Assembly (NCBI GenBank): GCA_001642005.1
Contig: LWCA01000372.1
Coordinates: 1 to 30,095, forward strand
DNA length: 30,095 nucleotides
Origin: Intoshia linei
Taxonomy: Eukaryota > Orthonectida > Rhopaluridae
Direction of reading: 5' to 3'
Made by a program: the position numbers and the translations under genes. The notes beneath the pieces were generated by a model. The model was not told where the DNA came from. It saw only the letters and a program-made list of their open reading frames with translations, and did not search any database. Of this stretch, positions 10,352 through 19,198 are shown piece by piece. The stretch's first letter is position 1, and every line of letters begins with the position of its first letter.

Positions 10352-10930
10352 ATGCAGAATAATATCACGTTGAATAAAAAATTAGAAATATTGAAACTAT
10401 TGAATGAAGGTGAATCTGTGAATGAAGTAGCAAGAAGAATGGCATTAAGTCGTAGTACTATTTACACGATACAAAGAAATAAGTCATCAATAATTGACTT
10501 TTATAAAGGTGCAAATGTTCCAGAAATAATTGGAAAATTTAAAAGAATGAGGGAGCCTAATTCTCCGGTCATGAGAAAGGAGTTATACAGTTGGTTTGTA
10601 GAAATGCGGAATAACAATACCTCAAATACCGATGAAACTGTTCTTGTTACAGCCAATACCATGTTGAATGTAGATATTCACGAGGATGGTTAAAAAATTT
10701 TAAAAATAGAAATGGAATTAAGTCATATAAATTGTGTGGTGAGAAAATCCTGACTCAGGAGGTGCCGATGTAGAAGCTGCTGCTCGTTTTGTCATTGAAT
10801 TTAAAAATATCTTATTTCAAGAAAATCTTAAGTTTATAATATGGATGAAACTGTGCTTGAATAGCGGAAAATGTCTAAAACATTATCCACAATGTATGAG
10901 CGTCAAAATGGAAAAAAGCATAACTTAATA
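10352..10930 (+). pseudogene. pogo/Tigger (CENP-B-type) transposase, N-terminal remnant
   Basis: The intact 113-aa frame (10352-10693) begins with a CENP-B/pogo helix-turn-helix: LNKKLEILKLLNEGESV, EVARRMALSRSTIYTIQRNK. It then runs into a segment typical of the second DNA-binding (Tc5/CENP-B) domain. In another frame, about 10670-10750 continues with WLKNFKNRNGIKSYKL. After a further frame change 10751-10850 keeps an A-A-A-R-F helix and YNMDET (10835-10852), the start of the DDE catalytic core with its first Asp, followed by a stop. The rest of the catalytic domain is not recognisable. It sits about 290 bp inside the hAT-like end at 9925-10061, but the two belong to different superfamilies. 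The HTH could bind DNA alone if expressed; more probably this is a dead copy. Confidence 0.75.
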
Positions 10931-11169
10931 GTATGTTGAATGATATTTCCATGGAAACATGTATAATAGCGTCGAGGGACAAAAATGTTGATTAACACTG
11001 CCGTAAATTACTTTTTCTCTCACTCAAATTGCACCGCTTAGATTCTAAGCCATAGATCTATCCAAAGACAAGTTACAAAATATAAAACGGATGACTTTAA
11101 TCTGGATTAAATCATGTAAAAACTAATTAAAACTTTTTCAACCAATAAAAATATGTATATTTTTACAAT
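10931..11169. other. 3' flank of serpin-like gene 2
   Basis: Decayed tail of the pogo-type element and A+T-rich DNA; no gene seen. Confidence 0.5.
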
Positions 11170-12675
11170 TTAATTTACATTTTCTACTGGATTTATTTCA
11201 GAAGCTACTCCAGGATTGGATATATAAGCTGTCATCATCACTGGATGTCTTACTAATCTTTTCAAGTCGTGATACTTGGGACATTCTTTAAAGGCGAAAT
11301 TCTGTTCCTTGTCGTACAAATTTTGAAGTATTACAATATAGAATGGCTTATCTATTCGAAATTTGGTTTGAGTCAGACTTTGGTTGGTATATGGAACTGT
11401 TTGTGTTTGTTTTTCTTTGTTTTTACGTTTCTTATTTTTTTTATCCCTCTTATGTTTTTTACCCTTTCTACGTTTTTTATGTTTTCTACCTTTTTTACCC
11501 TTCCTACGCTGATTTTTTCTTTTATTTTTGCGTTTACTACCATTTCTACGATCTAGCCACTCTTTGTGTCGCATAAGATTTAATTTTTCTAATTCTGTTC
11601 TTTCTTTTTTGGGTGTTGTTAGGCTATCAGACATGTCTATGGATCCTGTAACATTCCAAAAATTTCGCGTAATGGTCATTTCAGCTTTATAATTAAAATT
11701 CGTGATATCTCTATAAGCATCCGGTTTTTGTAAAACCCCAATGGGCCTATTATACTGTAAAAATATATTACCCAGGCCTATACTTTCAAATTTTTCTTTT
11801 AAATCGGCTTGAAATTTTAAATTATGTATTTCAGGCATTATAAGAGTTATATTGTCAATAAATCGACGCTTATTAAAATAGTTCCAAGCAGTGCGCACAT
11901 CTAAAGTATAGACCGAAGTAATCGGCATGACAATAAACACTTTTGCCTCGCTTAAAAAAATACTCCGTAATTCGACAAATATATTAGTATTATCTTTGTA
12001 ATAAGCCGTTCTACCCACAATGTGGAGCATAGTAACTGTTTTAGTTACACCCTGACTGTCAAATGATGCATTTTCTTCAACAAATACGACTTTATGATTT
12101 AAGTTGCGGTAGATATCAAGGTTACTCAAAGCAACAAAATTTGGTTCGTTGTATACATAGTTTAGACAGGAGACACAATTGGCTTTATAATAACCTTGAA
12201 TAATATCTTCTATTATATGTTGACTTAATTTACCTTTCATGGATCTAAATACCTGTTTTTTCAGTTTGTAGATTCTTTGCAGCAATTCAAGAAAATAACC
12301 ATTTTCATCATTTTTATGTATATTTGAATAAAAAAGGGAATTTAAATAATGAAACACTTGACTGGGTTCGGATGGTTCATTGTACCGTCTTGAAAAATGG
12401 TGTAAATTCAATAACGGTGATACATACGGATAGAAATTTCGATATCTTGTTAAATTTGACTTACCAAACATTGTTACGTACACCATTATTAATAGTGTCT
12501 CTTGTAAGGCTGGTATAAAGATTACATTTTGTTCAGGATTAGCAGATACATGTATTTGCATTAAATGATCGTACAAGTCACCTTTTTTCAATTGTTCCAT
12601 CATTTCTTCACATTTGGGCCAGTCACAGTTTACACAAATGAACCAATAAATTAATAATAAAAATATTTGCAGCAT
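11170..12675 (-). CDS. Secreted serpin-like protein 2 with polybasic loop
   Basis: 501 aa, single exon, closest to gene 1 (shared WPKC, QLKKGDLYD, LLIMVYVTMFG, LTRYRNFYPYV, KFES-GLG). Signal peptide at residues 1-17 (FLLLIYWFICVNC). The same serpin-like order is seen: GDLYDHLM; NPEQNVIFIPALQETLLIMVYVTM; EPNFVALSNL; TMLHIVGRTAYY; TLIMPEIHNLKFQADLKEKF; YRDITNFNYKAEMTITR as hinge approach; KPFYIVILQ; PVMMTAYISNP. The loop position (residues about 376-422, DNA 11410-11550) holds 32 Lys/Arg in 47. The basic tract is just as basic as in gene 1 but not collinear in sequence, so the charge rather than the exact residues is kept. The preceding loop segment differs (LEKLNLMRHKEWLDRR). Secretion is well supported; the serpin fold is inferred. 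An effector, a glycosaminoglycan-binding protein or a precursor cut at basic sites are all possible. Confidence 0.6.
   Translation of the reverse strand: MLQIFLLLIYWFICVNCDWPKCEEMMEQLKKGDLYDHLMQIHVSANPEQNVIFIPALQETLLIMVYVTMFGKSNLTRYRNFYPYVSPLLNLHHFSRRYNEPSEPSQVFHYLNSLFYSNIHKNDENGYFLELLQRIYKLKKQVFRSMKGKLSQHIIEDIIQGYYKANCVSCLNYVYNEPNFVALSNLDIYRNLNHKVVFVEENASFDSQGVTKTVTMLHIVGRTAYYKDNTNIFVELRSIFLSEAKVFIVMPITSVYTLDVRTAWNYFNKRRFIDNITLIMPEIHNLKFQADLKEKFESIGLGNIFLQYNRPIGVLQKPDAYRDITNFNYKAEMTITRNFWNVTGSIDMSDSLTTPKKERTELEKLNLMRHKEWLDRRNGSKRKNKRKNQRRKGKKGRKHKKRRKGKKHKRDKKNKKRKNKEKQTQTVPYTNQSLTQTKFRIDKPFYIVILQNLYDKEQNFAFKECPKYHDLKRLVRHPVMMTAYISNPGVASEINPVENVN
11410..11550 (-). repeat. Polypurine (coding-strand) tract encoding K/R run, gene 2
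   Basis: Same kind of tract as in gene 1. Long plus-strand open frames through it are antisense artefacts of the missing stop codons and are not annotated. Confidence 0.7.
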
Positions 12676-12750
12676 ATCACCTTTAGTGTATAAATATATG
12701 TATAAATGAAAGTTTAAACTTTATTTAAACATTTAATAAAAACTATCAGG
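12676..12750 (-). promoter_or_regulatory. Core promoter candidate of serpin-like gene 2
   Basis: On the minus strand a TATA-rich stretch (TATACATATATTTATA, about 12689-12704) lies 15-30 nt before the ATG, next to AACTTTCAT. Very short 5' leader if this is the TATA box. Confidence 0.3.
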
Positions 12751-12754
12751 GATT

Positions 12755-13006
12755 TGAATTAATTGTTTGTTCAAAAATTATTTTTCAATTTATTGATTTA
12801 TATGAATTAATTGAAAAATGAAAAAATATTTTCCAATTAATTGCTTTTATCAAATTATCTTTTCATTTTTCAATTAATTGCAAAAAAATCAATTAATAGC
12901 GATTATATATTTCATAGAAATAATGTTTGTACAAACAATTAATTGATTATTTTTCAATAATTTTTACCAATTAATTGCATTTAAATTGGTTGCAATCAAT
13001 TAATTC
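12755..13006. promoter_or_regulatory. Cluster of AATTAATT palindromes with a perfect 20-bp inverted repeat
   Basis: Seven exact AATTAATT cores (starting at 12757, 12805, 12835, 12872, 12937, 12969, 12998), several as CAATTAATTG, plus a near match at 12891, all within 250 bp. 12805-12824 and 12860-12879 form a perfect 20-bp inverted repeat with a 35-nt loop. The cluster lies about 80-330 bp upstream of the serpin-like gene 2 start. (C)AATTA is the classic homeodomain core. Low base complexity lowers the surprise, but the exact length-8 repetition is not seen elsewhere in the window. Confidence 0.45.
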
Positions 13007-13716
13007 CAATCCGTGCATAGAATGTATAAAACTGTGAAATTACACATTATATGCAACATATACACACAAAAACACGAAATTCATTTTGAATTTTATAATA
13101 AACTTTGTATAATTTTTGGGTTAATTATGAGGAATTTAAACATGATTAAAAACCAAAATAAATTAGCTAGAAATAAATTTAAAAAAACAAAATGGCCTAC
13201 AAAGCATGGTAAATTCATCAAAGGAATGGCCAACATAATTATCCATATAAACCAAATTAAAGCTGATTACACGGCACTACATTTTAAGACTGTAAAAATT
13301 TTCTTAAAAAGAAGAAAATTTCAAATTCTATTTAACTTAAATTGATAATTAATGCATCAGTATTGTTTAAAACTCAATAATTTTAATTTAATTTGTAATA
13401 TGTGTCTTATACAAAACATCAAAAATCATTTTATCATGAAATGTACTTTAAAACAGATGGAATATGAATACATTTATTCTTCTGAATATTTATTAAAACT
13501 TAAATAAAATAAAATTTCAACGTCAAAAAGTCTAAAGTTATATATTTTGGTTGCATTAAACACCTTCATTCATTAATAAATTTGTTAAATTTTTATCTCA
13601 AAACTCTTAAAAAAAGTTTGTTTTAGGGAAACCTCTTACTTTTTTTGAAATTTGAAGGTTAAATCTTTATTTAATTTAATTATTTAATTTCACGTGTCAA
13701 CTTTATACAAGAAACT

Positions 13717-13985
13717 AGGTTGACTGTTATGTACTACGTACAGACAGCACCTAGCTCTGCCCATAGGACATTTTTATTTTATTAAAAAAATAAATTCACG
13801 TTGAAAATTTAACTTAAAAATCCTACTATTCACTATTATCCATTTTTTAAAAAAGTGGTTCCCAAACTTGTTTCAGGTGGAACCGTCATATCACATCAAT
13901 TTTTACTTTAAAGTGAATTATTCCATCTTTATTTTTTTGTTTGTTAACATTTGTGTAAAGAATTTTAAAAAAAATTGTTATCCCA
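13717..13985 (+). repeat. Dispersed repeat R1, copy B (longest)
   Basis: Starts with GTTGACTGTTATGTACTACG and includes CAGCACCTAGCTCTGCC, TTCACGTTGAAAAT, CTATTCACTATTAT, GGTTCCCAAACTTGTTTCAG and AAAGTGAATTATTCCATC. Its right half aligns over about 200 bp with the inverted copy at 27960-28160. Confidence 0.7.
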
Positions 13986-14365
13986 TTTTTTAAATTATTA
14001 GACAGAATGTGTGTATAATATTAAAAAATAAAGTAAAAACAGTCCAATCTTAAAAATTGTCATAAATAGAATAAATTCCATAAAAAATAAAATTATAAAA
14101 ACCTATTTTGTTATTTTCAATGTGATAATATATATTCAGTACCAAATTTACCAAGTTAATAAATACTTAAAAATAACAATTGTGTATCAATAATTAACCA
14201 AATCTTCACTTTATAAACATATTTTAGTCGAATTTTACCAAAATTGTAAATAATTGTAATAAATATAAAAATGATATTAACAAAGTTGTTTTAGTTTCGT
14301 TGTTTTTTGAAATTCTAGGGCTGTTTAGGGCTGAAGTTATAAAATTGAAATTAAGTTTGTGAACA

Positions 14366-14440
14366 CCCCGGAAAAACTGTAATTGAAATGTGGACTTGAT
14401 AAAATTCTAAGACGGGTAATTATTTATATAAAACTGAACA
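14366..14440 (+). repeat. Dispersed repeat R4, copy 1
   Basis: GGAAAAACTGTAATTGAAAT, GTGGACTT, AAAATTCTAAGAC and GGTAATTATT recur at 23081-23160 and, as the right part only, at 26335-26385. Confidence 0.6.
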
Positions 14441-14539
14441 CACACACTATAATTATAATTATATAAGCTATTTACACAGCACTAATTTTAATGTTAATGG
14501 AACATTTTATTATACGATAATTTTCCAACATTACCTATT

Positions 14540-14615
14540 AATAAATTTAAAAAGTAAGCCCCCTATAATTGTAGGCCCGGGCCATATGGCCCCTAGCCGT
14601 TGTCTCCACGGTCCT
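14540..14615 (-). repeat. Dispersed repeat R2, inverted copy
   Basis: The minus strand reads GGACCGTGGAGACAACGGCT then AGGGGCCATATGGCCCGGGC, matching the plus-strand copy at 28850-28915. Markedly G+C-rich for this DNA. Confidence 0.5.
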
Positions 14616-15057
14616 GAGTAGACAATTTATTTTAAATATAAACAAATATTTAAAAAGATATAAACATATATTTATAATTAAAATAATGATTATTATTTTT
14701 TGATTTTTTGGAGTAATACGTCCCTTTAATTATTAAAGTACTTTATATAAATGTTTAATTTTTTTTCAATATTGATTTTGTCAAAATGTCTTTCATTCTA
14801 TATAATAACATCCCGGGAGGTCGAAAAAAATCTAAAATTGTTGAGCAGTGTTGTAGTAATGGAAATAATAAATTACTGATTCATTTCATTGGATAAAACT
14901 TAAAGCATAGGCAAGTGAACATTTACAAAATATAACTCCTGATAACTTAGTTTTATTGAATATCACTGATATTTATTGTTTAAAAATTTTCGTGTAACAC
15001 CGGTTGAGTAGTACTGTTCAAATTCACAATTATGTATACAAAAAAAAACTATTTAAA

Positions 15058-15118
15058 AAATTATTATTATTTATTATTATTTATATATTTATTTATATAT
15101 TATTATTTATTTAAATTA
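15058..15118. repeat. A/T microsatellite (TTATTA/TTTATA-like)
   Basis: Sixty bases made only of A and T in tandem TTAT and TTTATA units. Confidence 0.85.
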
Positions 15119-15281
15119 TTAAAATGTTGACATCTGTGACCTAAGATTTATGGAAACAATTTGCACTCATTACCTTGAAATTATAACTATTGTTGACTTT
15201 TAGAAAGTTGAAATTACTGCAATTCGTAAAAAAGTCTACAAATATTAAATGTTTAATGATAAAAATTTTAATTTTTTTTTG

Positions 15282-16670
15282 TTAATTCTGGTACTTATCC
15301 AAATTGAAAGGATCATCAATATATACCGATAAAAAAGCATTATTGGACGTCATCCTATTTACTGTTTTATTATATTTTTTGCAAGCAGAAAATAAGTCTT
15401 TTGGGTTATAGCTGATTCTATTTTCATACATTAATAAATAAAATGTTTTAGTCATTGCAATTGTTTTCAAAGCGTTATTTGGCTTTTTTTGAACTGTGCT
15501 TAAAAGTATAGAATTTATATTAGCATCACTTCCAGCACTACTCGTGCCACTTGTTTTTAATGGGGTTTTAGATATCGGTATATTATCAGATAATGAAAAC
15601 ATTGTTTCCACGGTCAAAGTTTGACCCTTTAACTCTATAAATATTTCCTGATCATAATTACTCACATCTCTATATGGTACTTTAAGAACATCATCACAAA
15701 GATCGAAAATTCGTATATTATGATGTCTACGGTGAAATGTGTTGGACAACCCCATCTGCTCAAATTTTTCCTTCATATCAATTTTATAATCAACATTATT
15801 GATTTCAGGATAAATCAAATTCACTTCTTGGAATGTAGAACCCTCTGCAAAATTTTGCCAAATGACTCTTGTGTCAAGAACAAATGAATCAGATTTTGGT
15901 TTCACCATCATAATTGCCATTTCTTGGTATGATTTTGCAGGGATCTGAACAATTTGCATATCATCATCCTCATAATTTCTCATATTACCAATGACATGGA
16001 CGTATCTGGCTCTTTTGACTGAACCGTCATGACGAGTAAAAGCGCCTTCATCAATAGACATTAGTCTCAATTGGAGGTTACCATGTGTTCTGAATTTAGT
16101 AAACCAGAGAAACGTTGGTTTGTTGACTACGATATCATTTTTTAAATAAAAATTATATTTTTTAAAGTCTTTTTGTATCCTTTTTGCACATCTTGTATTG
16201 TTTAAAGTATAGTCTGTAAATTTCATAAAATTAGGATTGTAATTTAATGATCTTTGCAGATTAAGTAATTTCTTTCTTAAACACTCTGCAGTTACATTAT
16301 CAGTAAATTTATACAATCCATTAAAAAAATGCATTGGCACAATACCTGCAGTGTAAACATTATGCATACGTTGATGATGTACCAAATCTATAAAAATTTT
16401 CACATCTTTATAAAAATTTCGATATTGTTTCAATGTTGAAACATCGTCCATTAATGCATAGATCTGTATCAGCATGTATTGTTGCACTGCTGGGAAAACG
16501 GCAGCATTTAAGCTAGGATTTTTAACTACAGCCGAATTTATTAATTCATCATATAAGTCTGGTTTCTGTTGTTGAATATAAAAATCAGGGCAAATGGTTT
16601 CTCTGATACTGTATGCCACCATTACAAAATATAAATTTGCAATTATTTTTGTTATTGAGTAAAGTTTCAT
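15282..16670 (-). CDS. Secreted serpin-like protein 3
   Basis: 462 aa, single exon. Signal peptide at residues about 1-22 (IIANLYFVMVAYS). This member shows the serpin pattern best: KPDLYDELI; NPSLNAAVFPAVQQYMLIQIYALM then STLKQYRNF (serpin N-iffSP-S-x-aLa-x-x-x-GA-x-x-T-x-x-q); NKPTFLWFTKFRTHGNLQL...EGAF (serpin T-x-L-x-L-x-N-x-x-F-K-G...F); RARYVHVIGNMRNYEDDDMQ then IVQIPAKSYQEMAIMMVKP (serpin MM...G.f.y...ELPY...sM.i.LP); LIYPEINNVDYKIDMKEKFE then QMGLSNTF; PYRDVSNYDQEIFIELKGQ with TLTVETMFSLSD at the hinge; KTFYLLMYEN; FLSVYIDDPFN. The loop is Ser/Gly/Asn-rich and has no polybasic tract. The hinge has bulky residues (Leu, Val, Met), which would hinder loop insertion, so inhibition of proteases is unlikely. 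Cys in ICPD and SACKK match Cys positions of genes 1, 2 and 4. Function unknown. Confidence 0.65.
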   Translation of the reverse strand: MKLYSITKIIANLYFVMVAYSIRETICPDFYIQQQKPDLYDELINSAVVKNPSLNAAVFPAVQQYMLIQIYALMDDVSTLKQYRNFYKDVKIFIDLVHHQRMHNVYTAGIVPMHFFNGLYKFTDNVTAECLRKKLLNLQRSLNYNPNFMKFTDYTLNNTRCAKRIQKDFKKYNFYLKNDIVVNKPTFLWFTKFRTHGNLQLRLMSIDEGAFTRHDGSVKRARYVHVIGNMRNYEDDDMQIVQIPAKSYQEMAIMMVKPKSDSFVLDTRVIWQNFAEGSTFQEVNLIYPEINNVDYKIDMKEKFEQMGLSNTFHRRHHNIRIFDLCDDVLKVPYRDVSNYDQEIFIELKGQTLTVETMFSLSDNIPISKTPLKTSGTSSAGSDANINSILLSTVQKKPNNALKTIAMTKTFYLLMYENRISYNPKDLFSACKKYNKTVNRMTSNNAFLSVYIDDPFNLDKYQN

Positions 16671-16730
16671 TTATTCAATAACTTAACAAAATGGGTGTGT
16701 TTATCTTTTCGATAATATATACTTTTATTA
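16671..16730 (-). promoter_or_regulatory. Core promoter candidate of serpin-like gene 3
   Basis: AAAAGTATATATTATCG on the minus strand (about 16709-16725), 40-55 nt before the ATG. A similar AAAGTATATATCC sits before gene 4, so the element is shared by the gene 3/4 pair. Confidence 0.4.
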
Positions 16731-17334
16731 ACATTTATAAATTAAACTATGTAAATATGCAGATAAAATGAATTACAATTTTATTAAAAGTGAACTTGTT
16801 TAATTAACCTTGAAATATAGTAAAAATTTTAATATAATTTTGGTTATCTATATGCTTACTTATATAAAGTAAAATTTGCCTACATTGTGTGTTTATATGT
16901 TACCATTTATTTCAAAAACAAAAATTCAACAAGAATTTTTTCCCGTGTAAATATTAAGACAAAGATCAAACTCTAAAATCAGAAATTTCACGGTCTCACT
17001 ACCAATTTACCCTTTTTTGAAATTAATGAGTCCTATAATTTTAAAAAACATATATTATGTGACAGTTTTTAAATAAAGGTGTATAATACATGTATTTTAT
17101 GTGTCTCATAAGTTATGAGTCATAACAATTCAATTGTGAAATTGTACAAAAAATATACAAATTTTTATAAAAATTTGTTCTGCAAAATAGTAGATAGAGC
17201 CATCTAAAGTATCCCATTTTGTGTTAAATTGTAACCAGTGCGTTGTAGTAATATAATGCACTAATAATAATGTTGTAATAATTCAGAATATGAAGAATTT
17301 GTAATAATAATAATAAATAATATTGCCTTAGATA

Positions 17335-17860
17335 TTTACTTACTAATATAAAAATGAATGTCTGTGTTACTGTTTGTTATGTGTTACTGTTTCTTTGAAC
17401 AATTGATTGTCGTAGAAATAAATAAAACCCAATTTTTAATACAGTTTTTCCTAGGGCGTGTTTTTATTTATTTTTCAGTTTTAGCATTTGAGTCTTTTAG
17501 GGTAAAAACCCACTTTCCTCTTTTTGTTTAAAAAACAAATCAGCCCAAAAATGTAAAAAAACAGACATTCTGGAACGCCTTTTAGAATCATTAACATTGT
17601 CGTTAATCTCAGCTACAGAAACGCATACCTTCATGGTCAAAACCACAAATTACTATTTATTTTAAAAAGGAAACATGTCTCAAAATTTTATAAAACAGAT
17701 TTGTTTGATCTGGGAAATTTATTTTTAAAATCATAAGCATTGTCATAAATGAAAAGCTCATAAAAGATAATTTTCAGATTCAAAAACTCAAAATATACTC
17801 TTTTTTAAATGAAAACAACCCTTAAGTATAAAACAAATTATAGATGGTACAGTTGTATCC
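17335..17860 (+). repeat. Dispersed repeat R3, copy 1
   Basis: Opens TTACTTACTAATATAAAAATGAATGTCTGTG and continues with blocks such as GGGTAAAAACCCACTTTCC and CATTAACATTGTCGTTAATC. Related blocks recur at 20930-21400 and 28500-28860. The opening (tACTAATAtTATAAA... then GTCTGT) resembles common insect non-autonomous transposons, possibly Helitron-type; I cannot settle the class. Confidence 0.45.
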
Positions 17861-18339
17861 TGTTAAAAATAATTTCAATCTGATTAAATGACGCCTTCAT
17901 GGTCAAAAAAGCACTTTAATGTTCATTTTTTTATTTATTAACTATTTTATTAAAAAAATTTGGAATAATTATCGATCGTACATTAAAAAAAATTAATTTG
18001 TTTAAATTTATTTTTTATGATTCCACAATTTCCGTAGTGACCTGAAAAAATAAATAAGAAAATTCATGTTTGTAAAAAGTATGACCAAAGGCTGACAAAT
18101 GGTCAGTGACCGTATTTTTATCGTACTAAAAGTAGTACTTTTATTGCTTAGAAACAAAATATGTTTTTGATTAATTTTTGATTCATTTACTACGACAAAG
18201 TACGACTTTGGAACAGTGCCAAATCTCGTACTCAACTAAGAAGTGGGACTCGCACTAGTTTAAATAATTAGAATCAATTTGAAGTTCAGATTCCAAACTG
18301 CATATGCAGTTCTCGAGTCTTAAAGTGTTAATATATTAT

Positions 18340-18500
18340 TAATCAAAATTTTTCAAATGTTGGATTAAAATAAAAATTGAAAATGTAAATAATAGTAATA
18401 CAATTTAAAAAAAAATGTGCATTGAACGTCTACACATTTCCAATAAAGAAATATGGGATAAATCTATATTATTGATTACTTTAGATTTTTTTCATTTTCA
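18340..18500 (-). repeat. Dispersed repeat R1, inverted right-end piece
   Basis: The minus strand matches the right part of copy D (29200-29320): CTTTATTGGAAATGTGTAGA, CGTTCAATGCACATTTTTTT and TTTACATTTTCAA. Confidence 0.6.
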
Positions 18501-18824
18501 AATTATCATTTTCAAAACATTTTGTTTAAAATTTAAATTAAAACTACAATAACGAATTAATAAAAGTACAACTTTGTTATTATCCATCCAAATATTCACT
18601 GTTCAGCATGATAAAATCACGTCTTAGGGTTAAAACTCACATTGTAATTACTTGGAATATAATTTACATTATTATATATTTAATTATAATTATATATAAT
18701 TATAGAATACAATTATTTACTTTAAAATTTATAAATTGTTGAAAAATAAATTCATGAGAAACTGAATATTGTGGGATTGAAATAATTACATTCAATTTTC
18801 AAAAACTAGATTTTTAATTTTTAT

Positions 18825-19080
18825 ACTGACACTCCAAAATCATCCTACTTACAATTCAATTTTTTTACTGACAAAATATTATTTTATAAAATGTGTTTAT
18901 TTCTATATACTTTTTTGTTGAGTTACTTACAATTTTCGATAAATACTGATCTAATTAATATATTTACTGACAAAAATGCAATTATGTACTGACAAGAAAA
19001 CAATTAAAAACTGACAAATATGTAATTGAATACTGACAAAATACTTTTTATTACTGATATTTTAATTTAATAATGACAAA
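18825..19080 (+). repeat. Degenerate tandem repeat, 21-22 bp period, core ACTGACAAA
   Basis: Cores ACTGAC(AAA) or ACTGAT begin at 18825, 18867, 18945, 18966, 18988, 19010, 19032, 19053 and 19072 (the last as AATGACAAA). From 18945 on the steps are 21, 22, 22, 22, 21 and 19. The two larger gaps (42 and 78) hold weaker ACTTACAAT cores at about 18847 and 18925. The array ends about 120 bp before the 3' end of serpin-like gene 4. Not CRISPR: the variable parts are about 12 nt and degenerate. Confidence 0.65.
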
Positions 19081-19181
19081 TTAATTAATCTTCATAATTA
19101 TATAAAGAAAGATATTTAAAAGCCAATGGGATGAAGGTGTTAAAATTTGAGGTTCATAAAAATGTAAAATAGTAGTAAATG

Positions 19182-19187
19182 TTTATT
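19182..19187 (-). terminator. Polyadenylation signal for serpin-like gene 4
   Basis: AATAAA on the minus strand, 11 nt past the stop codon of the gene ending at 19199. Confidence 0.5.
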
Positions 19188-19198
19188 AATAGTAATTG

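Larger units (their letters stand above)
13007..15281. other. Long gene-free interval rich in repeats
   Basis: Contains R1 copy B, one R4 copy, an inverted R2 copy and an A/T microsatellite (listed separately). A 110-codon frame at 13013-13345 has no recognisable feature. No gene is supported. Confidence 0.6.
16731..18824. other. Gene-free interval with repeats
   Basis: Holds R3-type repeat segments (16965-17045 and 17335-17860) and an inverted R1 piece (18340-18500). A 75-codon frame at 18008-18235 shows no domain. No gene is supported. Confidence 0.6.

Noticed and set aside
11269-11576. Two overlapping plus-strand open frames rich in Phe/Tyr
   Set aside because: They are antisense to the polybasic tract of serpin-like gene 2; absence of stops follows from the polypyrimidine composition.
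13013-13345. 110-codon plus-strand frame
   Set aside because: Lys/Ile/Asn-rich, no motif, follows the AATTAATT cluster; length is expected by chance in such DNA.
18008-18235. 75-codon minus-strand frame
   Set aside because: No signal peptide, domain or splice context; lies among repeats.
18945-19080. CRISPR-like regular spacing
   Set aside because: Unit of 21-22 bp with a degenerate 9-bp core and about 12-nt interiors in a eukaryotic context; not a CRISPR array.
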